Positions 1 to 8,840 of a stretch of DNA of 36,636 nucleotides are shown piece after piece. Numbering within the stretch: the stretch's first letter is position 1; each line of letters begins with the position of its first letter. The position numbers and the translations under genes are program-made. Source of the DNA: Candidatus Eisenbacteria bacterium (lineage in GTDB: Bacteria; Eisenbacteria; RBG-16-71-46; SZUA-252); contig DASTBC010000019.1 of assembly GCA_035712245.1 (NCBI GenBank), forward strand, positions 1-36,636. Direction: 5' to 3'. The notes beneath the pieces are model-generated. The model was given only the letters and a program-made list of their open reading frames with translations, did no database searches and was not told the origin of the DNA.

Positions 1-405
1 CTCCTCGATGATCACGCCCTTCTCCTTCTCGACTTCCACGGGGTCGAGGCGGGGATGGAGCGCGAGATCCGAGAGGACGTCGACGGCGAGGTCCAGATGC
101 TCCTCGAGAACGCGGGCGTTGAAGCAGGTCACCTCGCGTCCCGTGAAGGCGTCGAGATGGCCACCGACCGACTCGATCGCGAGCGCGATCGCGAGCGCGT
201 CGCGCCGGCGGGTGCCCTTGAAGACGACGTGCTCGAGGAAGTGGGTCATGCCGGCCTCGGCCCTGGCTTCCTGCCGGGAGCCGACCCGGATCCAGACCCC
301 GATGGCCGCCGAGCGCACCGATTCCATGCGCTCCCCCACGATCGTGATCCCCGAGGGGAGCACGACGCGGGAGAACGGACGGTCCGGACGCTCGGCAGTC
401 GCCAC
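1..405 (-). CDS. M16 family zinc metallopeptidase (N-terminal part, cut by window edge)
   Basis: Only the first 135 codons are in the window; the gene runs off the left edge. The translation contains the inverted zinc motif HFLEH followed by VVFKGT, then a GGHLDAFTGRE segment and, at the very edge, EKGVIIEE. These are the hallmark blocks of the pitrilysin / mitochondrial-processing-peptidase-like M16B family. The first motif supplies two zinc-binding histidines and the catalytic glutamate; the third ligand (Glu) is expected at about the point where the window ends. A GTG start is chosen at 405 because an in-frame stop lies at 468-466 and no ATG lies between. No strong ribosome-binding site is visible. 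It begins 5 bp after the pnp stop, so it is probably cotranscribed with rpsO-pnp, as in the conserved pnp-M16 pair of many bacteria. Its substrate cannot be told from sequence. Confidence 0.9.
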   Translation of the reverse strand, partial: MATAERPDRPFSRVVLPSGITIVGERMESVRSAAIGVWIRVGSRQEARAEAGMTHFLEHVVFKGTRRRDALAIALAIESVGGHLDAFTGREVTCFNARVLEEHLDLAVDVLSDLALHPRLDPVEVEKEKGVIIEE

Positions 406-410
406 CGAAG

Positions 411-2603
411 CTAGCGGCGTGAAGGCTCCGGCCGGCGACCGCGATCGCGGTCCCCTCTGCCTCCGTCACGCCCGCCGCGGCCGCCGCGCGATTCACGGGG
501 CTCGGACGGAACGACGGGCATGTTCTCCATGCCGGGAAGCGCCTGCTTGCGGCTCAGCTTGATCTTTCCTTCGCGGTCGATGCCGATGACCTTGACGAGG
601 ACCGTGTCCCCCTCGTTGATCACGTCCTCGACGCGCTCCACGCGCTTCGTCTCGAGCTCGGAGATGTGGACGAGCCCGTCCTTCCCCGGCGAGATCTCGA
701 CGAACGCGCCGAACGGCACGACGCGGCGGACCGTGCCCTGGTAGATGCGGCCGATCTCCGGATCCTCGGTGATCCCGCGGATGATCTCCCGGGCGCGGTC
801 TCCGTCGGCGCCGCTGAAGGCCGCGATCCGGATCTCGCCCGTGTCCTCGATGTCGATCTGGGTGCTGGTCTCGGCGCTGATCTTCTTGATCATCTTGCCG
901 CCGGGTCCGATGACCTCGCGGATCTTGTCGGGGTCGATCATCATGATGTAGATCCGCGGCGCGTACGGCGACAGCTCGGTGCGCGGCTTGTCGAGCGCCG
1001 CCTCCATGATGTCGAGCAGGTGGAGGCGGGCGCGGCGCGCCTTCTCCAGCGCCTCGGCCATGAGCGCGTACGACACCCCGGTGATCTTGATGTCCATCTG
1101 GAGCGCCGTGATGCCGTCCCGGGTGCCCGCGACCTTGAAGTCCATGTCGCCGAGGTGGTCCTCGACGCCCTGGATGTCGGTCAGGATCGCGAACTCATCC
1201 CCCTCCTTGACCAGCCCCATCGCCACGCCCGCGACGTGCGTCTTGATCGGCACGCCCGCGTCCATGAGCGAGAGGCTCCCGCCGCAGATCGTGGCCATGG
1301 ACGAGGAGCCGTTCGACTCCAGGATGTCCGACACGATGCGGATCGTGTACGGGAAGTCCACGTCCGACGGGATGAGCGGCTCGAGCGCGCGCTCGGCGAG
1401 CGCTCCGTGCCCGATCTCGCGCCGGCCCGGGCCGCGGAAGGGCCTCACTTCGCCGACGGAGTAGGGCGGGAAATTGTAGTGGAGCATGAAGCTCTTCCAG
1501 CTCTGCCCTTCGAGCTCCTCCACCCGCTGCTCGTCGACCTTGGTCCCGAGGGTCGCCACGACGAGCGCCTGGGTCTGGCCGCGCGTGAAGAGGGACGACC
1601 CGTGCGTGCGAGGGAGCACGTTCACCTCGCAGGTGACCTGGCGCATCTCGTCGAAGCCGCGCCCGTCCGGACGGCGGTGGTCCTTCACGATCATGTGGCG
1701 AACGGCGCGCTCTTCGAGCTCGTAGATCACCTTCTTCACCTCGGAGGACGAGCCGAGATGCGTGGCCTCGAACTTCGCGACCGCCTGGTCGCGCACCTGG
1801 TCGAGCGCGTTCTGGCGCGCGTGCTTCTCGGGCGTGCGGTTCGCGGCGCGCACCGCCTCGCCGAACTCGGCCTCGACCGCCTTCGCCAGGATCTCGTCGC
1901 GCGCGGGGAGCGGGAACGTCCGCTTCTCCTTGCCCACCTTGGCGCGAAGCTCGCGCTGGAGCCGGTTCAGCTCGCGGATCGCCTTGTGGGCGAACTCGAG
2001 CGCGGCGATGATCCGGTCCTCGTGGACCTCGCGCGCGCCGGCCTCGACCATCACGACGTTCGTGTCGGTGGCGGCCACGACGAGATCGAGCTCGGACTGC
2101 TCGAGCTCCTGGAACGTGGGATTGAGAACGAACTCACCCTCGATCACGCCGACCCGCACGGCGGAGACGGGCTCGGGGAACGGGATGTCGGAGACCATGA
2201 GCGCGGCGGACGCGCCCGTGACCCCGAGGACGTCGGAGTCGTTCGACTGGTCCGACGAGAGCACCGTCGACATGATCTGGATCTCGTTCCGGTATCCGTC
2301 CGGGAAGAGCGGACGGAGCGGCCGGTCGATGAGCCGGCTCGAGAGGATCTCCTTCTCGGTGGGCCGGCCCTCGCGCTTGAAGAACCCGCCGGGGATCCGT
2401 CCGGCCGCGTAGGTCTTCTCGCGGTACTCGACGGAGAGCGGGAAGAAGTCCTTGTCGATCGGATCCTTGCTGGCCACGGCGGCGGTCAGGACGACCGTCT
2501 CGCCGAACTGGATCCACGTGGCGCCCGAGGCCTGCTTGGCGACCTTACCGACCTCGATCCGGAACGTGCGGCCGCCGAGCTCGACGCTCAATGTTTCGGG
2601 CAT
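411..2603 (-). CDS. pnp: Polyribonucleotide nucleotidyltransferase (PNPase)
   Basis: The protein has 730 residues, close to the usual ~700-720. It degrades RNA 3'-to-5' by phosphorolysis and can add tails. Visible order: first RNase PH core (about 10-145), helical linker, second RNase PH core (about 320-540) with the active-site block LGDMDFKVAGTRDG, KH domain (about 555-610, VIGPGGKMIKKI), and S1 domain (about 620-690, GAFVEISPGKDGLVHISEL). The tail of about 30 residues is Arg/Gly-rich (ESRGGRGGRDGG) and longer and more basic than usual. The ATG has a good ribosome-binding site (AGAGGAGA, about 9 nt upstream). It lies downstream of rpsO, and a stable hairpin sits in the intergenic leader. 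RNase III/PNPase autoregulation through that leader is plausible by analogy with E. coli but not shown. Confidence 0.98.
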   Translation of the reverse strand: MPETLSVELGGRTFRIEVGKVAKQASGATWIQFGETVVLTAAVASKDPIDKDFFPLSVEYREKTYAAGRIPGGFFKREGRPTEKEILSSRLIDRPLRPLFPDGYRNEIQIMSTVLSSDQSNDSDVLGVTGASAALMVSDIPFPEPVSAVRVGVIEGEFVLNPTFQELEQSELDLVVAATDTNVVMVEAGAREVHEDRIIAALEFAHKAIRELNRLQRELRAKVGKEKRTFPLPARDEILAKAVEAEFGEAVRAANRTPEKHARQNALDQVRDQAVAKFEATHLGSSSEVKKVIYELEERAVRHMIVKDHRRPDGRGFDEMRQVTCEVNVLPRTHGSSLFTRGQTQALVVATLGTKVDEQRVEELEGQSWKSFMLHYNFPPYSVGEVRPFRGPGRREIGHGALAERALEPLIPSDVDFPYTIRIVSDILESNGSSSMATICGGSLSLMDAGVPIKTHVAGVAMGLVKEGDEFAILTDIQGVEDHLGDMDFKVAGTRDGITALQMDIKITGVSYALMAEALEKARRARLHLLDIMEAALDKPRTELSPYAPRIYIMMIDPDKIREVIGPGGKMIKKISAETSTQIDIEDTGEIRIAAFSGADGDRAREIIRGITEDPEIGRIYQGTVRRVVPFGAFVEISPGKDGLVHISELETKRVERVEDVINEGDTVLVKVIGIDREGKIKLSRKQALPGMENMPVVPSEPRESRGGRGGRDGGRGDRDRGRRPEPSRR

Positions 2604-2645
2604 TCTCGTTGTCTCCTCTCTCAGAACACTGACTCAGGACGGCTG

Positions 2646-2681
2646 GAACGCCCCGGCGAGCCATGAGCCGATCGGGCGTTC
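2646..2681 (-). promoter_or_regulatory. Hairpin in the pnp leader
   Basis: An imperfect inverted repeat lies between rpsO and pnp. GAACGCCC (2646-2653) pairs with GGGCGTTC (2674-2681), and inside it CGGC pairs with GCCG around a 9-nt loop, leaving a 3-nt bulge. The result is a roughly 12-bp stem about 45 nt upstream of the pnp start. In E. coli a comparable leader stem is cut by RNase III and used by PNPase to repress itself. The same role here is inference. Confidence 0.6.
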
Positions 2682-2702
2682 TCTGGGCGTGTCTTGGGGA
2701 GG

Positions 2703-2723
2703 AAAACGGCGAGGCCCGCTCGC
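2703..2723 (-). terminator. Weak terminator-like hairpin after rpsO
   Basis: Just past the rpsO stop, the minus-strand transcript contains GCGAG-CGGGC-CTCGC (a 5-bp stem, 2709-2723) followed by CG and four T residues. The stem is short and the U-run brief, so it would be at most a partial terminator between rpsO and pnp. Confidence 0.35.
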
Positions 2724-2732
2724 GCGGGGGAG

Positions 2733-3002
2733 CTACTTGCGGAGTCCGAGCTCCTTGACCACCAACCGGTAGCGCTCGATCTTCGTCATCTTCAGGTAAT
2801 CGAGCAGTCTTCTGCGCTGGCCCACCATCCGGAGCAGCCCGCGGCGACTGTGATGGTCGCGCTTGTGGACCTTGAAATGCTCCGTCAGGTACTTGATTCG
2901 TTCGGTGAGAAGAGCGATTTGGACTTCGGCCGACCCCGAGTCGGTCTCGTGGGTCTTGAACTGGCCGATCACTTCGCGCTTCCTGTCTGGGCTCAACGGC
3001 AC
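2733..3002 (-). CDS. rpsO: 30S ribosomal protein S15
   Basis: S15 is a primary 16S rRNA-binding protein of the small-subunit platform. The sequence has the family core: [15 protein letters not shown], then [20 protein letters not shown], and the ending GLRK. The GTG at 3002 is chosen because the sequence AAGGAGG at 3017-3011 sits 8 nt upstream and the product is then 89 residues (starting MPLSPDRK), the usual S15 length. A longer reading from the GTG at 3011 would overlap that ribosome-binding site. A sigma70-like promoter lies about 40-70 nt upstream, so rpsO-pnp can be transcribed separately from the ribF operon. Confidence 0.96.
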   Translation of the reverse strand: MPLSPDRKREVIGQFKTHETDSGSAEVQIALLTERIKYLTEHFKVHKRDHHSRRGLLRMVGQRRRLLDYLKMTKIERYRLVVKELGLRK

Positions 3003-3044
3003 CGGTGCCACCTCCTTGACTTCCCTCTCTATCGACGAGCGAGC

Positions 3045-3074
3045 ACTCTACCGAAGAGTGGGCCTTGGTTTCAA
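3045..3074 (-). promoter_or_regulatory. Sigma70-like promoter for rpsO-pnp
   Basis: On the minus strand TTGAAA (3074-3069, 5 of 6 to consensus) and TAGAGT (3050-3045, 4 of 6) are separated by 18 bp in the 79-bp gap between ribF and rpsO. A small dyad (CACTCT/AGAGTG) covers the -10 region. Confidence 0.55.
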
Positions 3075-3081
3075 GCGGGAA

Positions 3082-4014
3082 TCAGGAGCCACGGGAGGAG
3101 ATCGACGACCCGGCCGAAGCCCAGAGGGCCCGGGCGCGGGCCAGGTCTTCTTCCATGGCGGAAACGAGTGCTTCCTTCGAGCTAAACACTTTATCGGCGC
3201 GGATCTGGGAGATCAGTAGCGCTTTCAAACGGCTCCCGCGAAGGCTCCCCGCGTAGTCCATGAGATGGACCTCGACCCGCACGGGACCCGGCCCGAACGT
3301 GCCGGCGCTCCCTATATAGGTGACCGACGGGCAGGGCTTCCCGCCGACCGCGCACTCCGAGAGATAGATCCCCGGCGCGGGGAGGAGCTTCTGGGGCTGC
3401 ACCTCGAGATTGGCCGTCGGGAATCCGAGTCCGGCTCCACGGCCGGCCCCCGAGCCCACGGTCCCTTCGAGCGCGTAGCGCCGTCCCATCATCGCTTCGG
3501 CCTCCTCCATCCGTCCGGCCGCGATCACCTCCCGGAGCCGGGTGCTCGAGAGCTTGCCCCCCTCGCCGGCCAGGAACGGGACCTCGAGGAAGGCGAATCC
3601 GCGCTTCGCTCCGAGCGACTCGAGGTACGCGCGATCTCCCGCGCGTCCCTTCCCCATCCGGAAGTCCGGGCCCGCCACGATCACCTGGAGGGGCGCGCCC
3701 GGCCCGAGCACTCGATCCAGGAACCCCTCGGGCGAGAGCGCCTGGATCTCGGGATCGAAGCGGACGGTCTCGACCCGGTCCACGCCCCACCCGTGGAGGA
3801 TCGCCGCGCGCTCTTCCGGCGGCGTGATCCACGGGCGGTCCGGAACGCCGCGCACCACCGTGTCCGGGTGAGGATCGAACGTCGCCACCCACGCGGCTCC
3901 CCGGATCGAGCGGGCCCGCTCCGTGAGGGCTCTCATCACCTCGCGATGCCCGCGATGGAGCCCGTCGAACACTCCGATCGCGAGCGCGATCGGTCGCGCG
4001 CCCGTCGCGGTCAT
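3082..4014 (-). CDS. ribF: Bifunctional riboflavin kinase / FAD synthetase
   Basis: The protein has 310 residues, the normal length for this two-domain enzyme, which makes FMN from riboflavin and then FAD. The N-terminal nucleotidyltransferase domain shows GVFDGLHRGHR (the HxGH-type motif at about 15-24) and GPDFRMGKGRAGD (about 115-127). The C-terminal flavokinase domain shows GLGFPTANLEV and, further on, EVHLMDYAG, typical of the riboflavin kinase barrel. The ATG at 4014 lies 34 bp after the truB stop. The N-terminus is short, starting almost directly on the first strand. It sits in the classic truB-ribF-rpsO order. Confidence 0.96.
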   Translation of the reverse strand: MTATGARPIALAIGVFDGLHRGHREVMRALTERARSIRGAAWVATFDPHPDTVVRGVPDRPWITPPEERAAILHGWGVDRVETVRFDPEIQALSPEGFLDRVLGPGAPLQVIVAGPDFRMGKGRAGDRAYLESLGAKRGFAFLEVPFLAGEGGKLSSTRLREVIAAGRMEEAEAMMGRRYALEGTVGSGAGRGAGLGFPTANLEVQPQKLLPAPGIYLSECAVGGKPCPSVTYIGSAGTFGPGPVRVEVHLMDYAGSLRGSRLKALLISQIRADKVFSSKEALVSAMEEDLARARALWASAGSSISSRGS

Positions 4015-4048
4015 GCCGTCACCGTCCCGCCGCCGCCCTCGCGCGTCG

Positions 4049-4981
4049 TCACGATGCCGCGAGCACGCGGAGGAGCCGTACCGGCTCGCCCTCGGCCTGC
4101 TCGTTCCAGGGTCGCGCGAGACCGGCCACGTGGCCGGAACCGTCCGTGAGCGCGAGGGGCCAGTCCGTCTCGCCGGGAGGAAGTGGCCACGAGCGCTCCG
4201 GCGCGATCACGCGATCCCGGGTGAGGGAGGGGGCGCGCCCATGTCGCAGGCGCGACGCCTCCTCGTCCGTGAGCGTGACGTGTGGCAGGAATCCGAGCGC
4301 CCGATGGAGCGGGAGCGCGCGGCGTCGAAAGTCCGACTCGCCGTGACCCGACTCGCGATCGCACGAGAGGGCGTCCTCCACCCGAAAGGGACCGCTCGAG
4401 AGCCGGCGCAGCGAGACCAGGTGGGCGCCGCACCCGAGCGCCTGGCCGAGGTCGTGGGCGAGCGTGCGGACGTACGTACCGCGGCTCACGGTGAGATCGA
4501 GCGCGATCTCGGGGAGACTGGTCTCGACGAGCGCGAGCTCGTACACGTGGACCGGGCGGTCGTCGCGCTCCACCTCGATGCCGCGACGCGCGGACTTGTA
4601 GAGCCGTTCCCCCTTCACCTTCACGGCGGAGTAGAGAGGCGGCGTCTGCCGGATCGCGCCGCGGAATCGCTGCAGCGCGGGCTCGATCGTCTCCGCCGCG
4701 GGAAGCCGGTCCGTCTTCGAGAGCACGACGCCCGTCCGGTCCTGCGTGTCGGTCACCACTCCGAGACGCGCGCGGGCGACGTACCGCTTGGGCAGGAGGC
4801 CGAGCGGCGCGAGCGCCGCGGTGGCGCGCCCCTCTCCCACGAGGAGGAGCCCGCTCGCGAAGGGATCCAGCGTGCCCGCGTGCCCGACGCGCTCCTCGCG
4901 AAGGATCCCCCGCAGGCGCGCGACGGCGTCGTGGGAGGTCCAGCCCTCCGGCTTATCCACGAGATGGAGGAGGTCCGCCAT
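4049..4981 (-). CDS. truB: tRNA pseudouridine(55) synthase
   Basis: The enzyme converts U55 of the tRNA T-loop to pseudouridine. The catalytic block GHAGTLDPFASGLL is present, with the nucleophilic aspartate at about residue 39, preceded by the N-terminal DKPEGWTSHD typical of TruB. Further family blocks are QTPPLYSAVKVKG and SRGTYVRTLAHDLG. The length is 310 residues including a C-terminal region of the PUA-like type. The ATG at 4981 lies 29 bp inside the end of nrnA, so translation is probably coupled. No strong ribosome-binding site is seen. Confidence 0.97.
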   Translation of the reverse strand: MADLLHLVDKPEGWTSHDAVARLRGILREERVGHAGTLDPFASGLLLVGEGRATAALAPLGLLPKRYVARARLGVVTDTQDRTGVVLSKTDRLPAAETIEPALQRFRGAIRQTPPLYSAVKVKGERLYKSARRGIEVERDDRPVHVYELALVETSLPEIALDLTVSRGTYVRTLAHDLGQALGCGAHLVSLRRLSSGPFRVEDALSCDRESGHGESDFRRRALPLHRALGFLPHVTLTDEEASRLRHGRAPSLTRDRVIAPERSWPLPPGETDWPLALTDGSGHVAGLARPWNEQAEGEPVRLLRVLAAS

Positions 4982-5945
4982 TCACCGCCTGGTCGAGCGC
5001 CTCGAGCACGTCGCCGCGCACCTTCGCGAAGTCTCCCCGGACCTTCGCGCCCGCGGCGTTCTTGTGACCGCCTCCGCCGAAGCGGCCCGCGACCTGGTTC
5101 ACGTCGACCGATCCGTCCGAGCGGAAGGAGAGCTTCGTCTCGCCCGGGCTCGTCTCCTGGATCAGCACGCCGACCCTCGCGCCGTTCAGCGACTTCGCGA
5201 ACTGCACGATCCCGTCCGCCTCTTCGGGGGAGGCGCCGGCTCGCCGGAACATCTCGTGCGGGATCGAGAGGACCCCGATCTGGCCTCCCGCGCGGCTCTC
5301 GAGCGAGCTCAGCGCGAGGCCGAGGATGCGGAGGCTCCCGGCGGACTTGCGTCCGTAGAGCGCGTCCGCCGTGAAGGCGGGCTTCGCGCCGCGCTCCACG
5401 AGGCGCGCGGCGAGCCGGAGCGCGCGGGGCGTCGTGTTCGCGAAGCGGAAGGCTCCCGTGTCGGAGGCGATTCCGGCGTAGAGGCACTCGGCGGCCTCGG
5501 GCGCGACCGGGATCCCGCAGGCATCGAGCACCTCGAACACGAGCTCCGCCGTGGCGCTCGCCTCCACGTTCACGAGCCTCGGACTTCCGAAGTGGTCGTT
5601 CGCCGCGTGGTGATCGATGTTCGCGATCTCGGCGTCCGGACCGAGGAGCGCCGCGGCCCCGGGCCCCACGCGGTCGACCGACGAGCAGTCGAGCACGAAG
5701 ACGCCCTGGAACACGCGCGCGACCTCGGCGGGAAGGCGGACCTCCTCCCAGCCGGGGAGGAACCGGAGGCTCTCGGGAAGCGGCGACTCGTTCGCGATCA
5801 CGGCGCGCTTCCCCGCCGTGCGCAGTCCCTGCGCGAGGGCGAGACAGGATCCGATCGCGTCCCCGTCGGGATCGACGTGGGAGAGGATCAGGAACTCGTC
5901 GTGGCGGTCGAGGAAACGGCGAAAGTCGTCGTGTGGCACGGTCAC
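4953..5945 (-). CDS. nrnA: DHH/DHHA1 phosphoesterase, NrnA-like (nanoRNase / pAp phosphatase)
   Basis: The protein has 330 residues. The DHH domain carries SHVDPDGDAIGS (about 22-33), VLDCSS (about 84-89), the name motif NIDHHAAND (about 108-116) and SDTGAFRF. The C-terminal DHHA1 domain carries GRFGGGGHKNAAG. Proteins of this type degrade 2-5-mer RNAs and often dephosphorylate pAp; some members act on cyclic dinucleotide products, so the substrate assignment is by family. The start is GTG at 5945, overlapping the rbfA stop by 4 bp (GTGA). The position between rbfA and truB matches the conserved cluster order. Confidence 0.93.
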   Translation of the reverse strand: MTVPHDDFRRFLDRHDEFLILSHVDPDGDAIGSCLALAQGLRTAGKRAVIANESPLPESLRFLPGWEEVRLPAEVARVFQGVFVLDCSSVDRVGPGAAALLGPDAEIANIDHHAANDHFGSPRLVNVEASATAELVFEVLDACGIPVAPEAAECLYAGIASDTGAFRFANTTPRALRLAARLVERGAKPAFTADALYGRKSAGSLRILGLALSSLESRAGGQIGVLSIPHEMFRRAGASPEEADGIVQFAKSLNGARVGVLIQETSPGETKLSFRSDGSVDVNQVAGRFGGGGHKNAAGAKVRGDFAKVRGDVLEALDQAVNGGPPPSRG

Positions 5946-6334
5946 TCCCCTTCCGGATCCGGAGCGTCGCTCCCGGGCGCCTCGCCTTCGCGAAGGTCGC
6001 GCAGGATCCGCTCGATCCTGGCCCCGGTGTCGATGGAGCGGTCGATCTCGAACTGCAGCGTGGGCACGATCCGCAGCTGGAGCCTCGGGGCGAGGAGCGA
6101 GCGGAAGTAGGGCGCCGCGTGCCGGAGCGCGCCGAGCACCGCATGCTCCTCGCCTTCGGGCACGTTCCCGCTCACCCAGACGCGCGCGGCCGAGAGGTCG
6201 CGCGAGACCTTCGCGCCGGTCACGGTCAGCGTGCGCAGACGCGGATCCTCCACTCGGGAGGTGAGGATCTCCGCCATCTCGACCACGATGCGGTCGGCGA
6301 CGCGGCGGGTCCTGGGACTTTCACCGGGCGACAT
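5942..6334 (-). CDS. rbfA: Ribosome-binding factor A
   Basis: RbfA is a small KH-type protein needed for late 30S maturation and 16S 5'-end processing. The 130-residue product starts MSPGESPRTRRVADRI and has family-typical blocks: EDPRLRTLTVTGAKVS, then DLSAARVWVSG, then LQLRIVPTLQFEID. The ATG at 6334 is chosen because AGGA lies 7 nt upstream and the product has the expected length. The longer open frame upstream only reads through the ylxP gene out of frame. The tail DPEGE is acidic. Confidence 0.95.
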   Translation of the reverse strand: MSPGESPRTRRVADRIVVEMAEILTSRVEDPRLRTLTVTGAKVSRDLSAARVWVSGNVPEGEEHAVLGALRHAAPYFRSLLAPRLQLRIVPTLQFEIDRSIDTGARIERILRDLREGEAPGSDAPDPEGE

Positions 6335-6353
6335 GCGGTTCCTGGGTTCGGGT

Positions 6354-6635
6354 TCAATCCACCTGGATCTGGTAGTCCAGCACGGAGAGACGGTCCTCGC
6401 GCTCGACGGCGGCCAGGATGTCGTGGAGCACCTTGTCGAGCACCGAGGGCTCGCTCCCGACGATCGCGACTCCCAGCGTCGCCCGCTGCCACAGGTCCTG
6501 GCCACCGACCTCCGCGATCGACGCGTGGAAACGGGTGCGCACCCGCTCCTTCACGCGGTTCAGGACCGACCGCTTGGCCTTGAGGGAATCCGAGGCGGGC
6601 AGGAAGAGCTCGAGCCGGAGGGTGCCGACCCTCAT
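6354..6635 (-). CDS. ylxP: DUF503 family protein (YlxP-like)
   Basis: A 93-residue protein starting MRVGTLRLELFLPASDSLKAKR, the recognisable N-terminus of DUF503. It ends in a short beta/alpha block (HDILAAVEREDRLSVLDYQIQ). The family is small and ferredoxin-like, its biochemical role is poorly defined, and it occurs consistently between infB and rbfA, as here. The ATG at 6635 follows the infB stop by 1 bp, implying translational coupling; no separate ribosome-binding site is seen. Confidence 0.9.
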   Translation of the reverse strand: MRVGTLRLELFLPASDSLKAKRSVLNRVKERVRTRFHASIAEVGGQDLWQRATLGVAIVGSEPSVLDKVLHDILAAVEREDRLSVLDYQIQVD

Positions 6636-6636
6636 C

Positions 6637-8820
6637 TCAGGAGAGCCGGCGCGCGACTTCCTCGAGCACGTACGCCTCGATCACGTCCTTCTCCTTGATG
6701 TCGTCCCGGCCCTCGAGCGCGATGCCGCACTCGTACCCGGCCGCGACCTCGCGGACGTCGTCCTTGAAACGGCGCAGGGACTCGATCTTGCCGTCCCAGA
6801 CGACCGCTCCCTCGCGCTGGAGCCGCGCGCGGGCGCTCCGCTGGATGTTCCCCGAGAGCACCATGCAGCCGGCCACGACGCCGGACTTCGTGGTGCGGAA
6901 GACCTGGCGCACCTCCGCCGAGCCCACCACGGACTCGCGGATCTCGGGCTTCAGGAGGCCCGACATGGCGTCCTTCACGTCGGCGACGACCTCGTAGATG
7001 ATCTCGTAGAGCCGGACGTCCACCTTCTCCTTGGCCGCGAGCTCGGTCGCGCGCGGGTCGGGCTTCACGTGGAAGCCGATGATGACCGCGTTCGACGCCG
7101 CCGCGAGGAGCACGTCCGATTCGGTGATCTGTCCCACGCCGCGATGGATCACGCGGAGCTGGACCTCGTCCGTCGAGAGCTTCGTGAGCGAGTCCTCGAG
7201 CGCCTCCACCGAGCCGTCCACGTCGCCCTTCAGCACGACGAGGAGATCGCTGACCTTGCCCGCCTTGATCTGGCTGTAAAGGTCGGTCAGCGTGACGTGC
7301 TTGAAGAGGCGGAACTCCTGCTCGCGCTGGAGCTGGCCGCGTTTCCCGGCGAGCTCGCGGGCCTCGCGCTCGTCCTCCATGACGGCGAACGTGTCGCCCG
7401 CCTGCGGCGCCGCGCTCCAGCCCAGCACCTCGACCGGCGTCGACGGGCCGGCCTCGGCGACGCGGGCGCCGCGCTCGTTCGTCATGGCGCGGACCTTGCC
7501 GCTCGTGGAGCCGGCCACGAAGGGGTCTCCGATGCGGAGCGTCCCCTTCTGCACGAGCACCGACGCGACGATGCCGCGCCCCTGCTCGACCCGGGACTCG
7601 ATCACCACGCCGCGAGCGGACTTGGACGGATCGGCCTTGAGTTCGAGGAGCTCCGCCTGGAGGAGGATCATCTCGAGGAGCTTCTCCACGCCCGTTCCCT
7701 GCTTCGCCGAGATCGGCACGGCGATCGTCTTCCCGCCCCACTCCTCCACGAGCAGGTTCTGCTTCGAGAGATCCTGACGGACCATCTCGACGTTCGCGCC
7801 CGGGAGATCGATCTTGTTGATCGCGACCAGGATGGGAACGTTCGCGGCGCGCGCGTGGTCGATCGCCTCGATCGTCTGCGGCATGACGCGGTCGTCCGCG
7901 GCCACCACCAGGACGACGATGTCGGTCACCTGCGCACCGCGCGCCCGCATCGCGGTGAACGCTTCGTGGCCCGGCGTATCGAGGAACGTGATCTTGTCCC
8001 GCGACGGGAGCTCGACCTCGTAGGCGCCGATGTGCTGCGTGATCCCGCCGGCCTCGCCGGCGATGACGTTCGTCTTGCGGATGTAGTCGAGGAGCGAGGT
8101 CTTCCCGTGGTCGACGTGCCCCATGATCGTCACGACCGGAGGCCGGGGATGGAGGACGGTGGTCTCCTCGACCGCCACCTCTTCCTCCACCTCGCCCAGC
8201 TCGGAGACGAACTCGACCTCGAACCCGAACTCGTCGGCGACGGCCATGATCGAGTCGCGGTCGAGACGGCGATTGATGTTCGCCATGATCCCGAGCTGCA
8301 TGCAGGTGGCGATCACCTCCTGCGGCTTCACCTCGAGGTGGCCGGCGAGCTCGGCGACGGAGATGAACTCGCTCACGCGGATGACGCGCGGCGCCTCTTC
8401 GACGCCGACCGCCGCCCCTTCCTCGGGCTTGTGGTGATGGCGGCGGCGCCTCGTCCCTTCCATCTCGGCCATGGTGCGGCGGACCGACGCGCGGATCAGC
8501 TTCTCGTCCACCGCGCGCTTCTTCTTCTTGACCGGCTTCCCGCGGAGCCCGGTGAGACCCGCGGGAGCGGTGCGGCGCTGCGCTTCGGCCGCGGCCTTGG
8601 CCGCCTGCACCGCCTTCTCTCGCTTCCGGGCCTCCTCCTCCTTCACCGCCTCCTTCTCACGCGCGAGCTTGGAGCGCACCTGCTCGACCACGCTCTCGTC
8701 GATCGAGCTCATGTGGCTCTTCACCTCGACCTGGAGGGAACGGAGGATGCTGACGAGCGCCTCGCTCGACATCCCCATGTCCTTCGCCGCTTCGTAGACC
8801 CGTCGTTTGGCCCCTGCCAT
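6637..8820 (-). CDS. infB: Translation initiation factor IF-2
   Basis: IF-2 is the GTPase that brings fMet-tRNA to the 30S subunit. The protein is 727 residues, shorter than E. coli IF-2 (890) because the variable N-terminal linker is reduced. An IF2-N fold is at 1-50 ([17 protein letters not shown]), a Lys/Arg/Ala-rich linker follows, and a second N domain lies at about 145-200. The G domain has G1 [10 protein letters not shown]3 DTPGHE, G4 NKID and G5 SAK. The C-terminal domains include GFHVKPDP. The ATG has GAGGAG a few bases upstream. It lies 20 bp after nusA. The intervening ylxR/ylxQ genes seen in Firmicutes are absent. Confidence 0.98.
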   Translation of the reverse strand: MAGAKRRVYEAAKDMGMSSEALVSILRSLQVEVKSHMSSIDESVVEQVRSKLAREKEAVKEEEARKREKAVQAAKAAAEAQRRTAPAGLTGLRGKPVKKKKRAVDEKLIRASVRRTMAEMEGTRRRRHHHKPEEGAAVGVEEAPRVIRVSEFISVAELAGHLEVKPQEVIATCMQLGIMANINRRLDRDSIMAVADEFGFEVEFVSELGEVEEEVAVEETTVLHPRPPVVTIMGHVDHGKTSLLDYIRKTNVIAGEAGGITQHIGAYEVELPSRDKITFLDTPGHEAFTAMRARGAQVTDIVVLVVAADDRVMPQTIEAIDHARAANVPILVAINKIDLPGANVEMVRQDLSKQNLLVEEWGGKTIAVPISAKQGTGVEKLLEMILLQAELLELKADPSKSARGVVIESRVEQGRGIVASVLVQKGTLRIGDPFVAGSTSGKVRAMTNERGARVAEAGPSTPVEVLGWSAAPQAGDTFAVMEDEREARELAGKRGQLQREQEFRLFKHVTLTDLYSQIKAGKVSDLLVVLKGDVDGSVEALEDSLTKLSTDEVQLRVIHRGVGQITESDVLLAAASNAVIIGFHVKPDPRATELAAKEKVDVRLYEIIYEVVADVKDAMSGLLKPEIRESVVGSAEVRQVFRTTKSGVVAGCMVLSGNIQRSARARLQREGAVVWDGKIESLRRFKDDVREVAAGYECGIALEGRDDIKEKDVIEAYVLEEVARRLS

Positions 8821-8840
8821 CGCTCCTCGTTTCTCGCGCC

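Noticed and set aside
666-2666. A 666-codon plus-strand open frame opposite pnp
   Set aside because: It is a shadow of the PNPase gene, with a low-complexity His/Asp/Arg/Leu translation and no recognisable motif.
4753-6144. A 463-codon minus-strand open frame overlapping nrnA and rbfA
   Set aside because: It is an Arg/Gly/Pro-rich shadow in a second frame of the same strand. The DHH and DHHA1 motifs lie in the nrnA frame.
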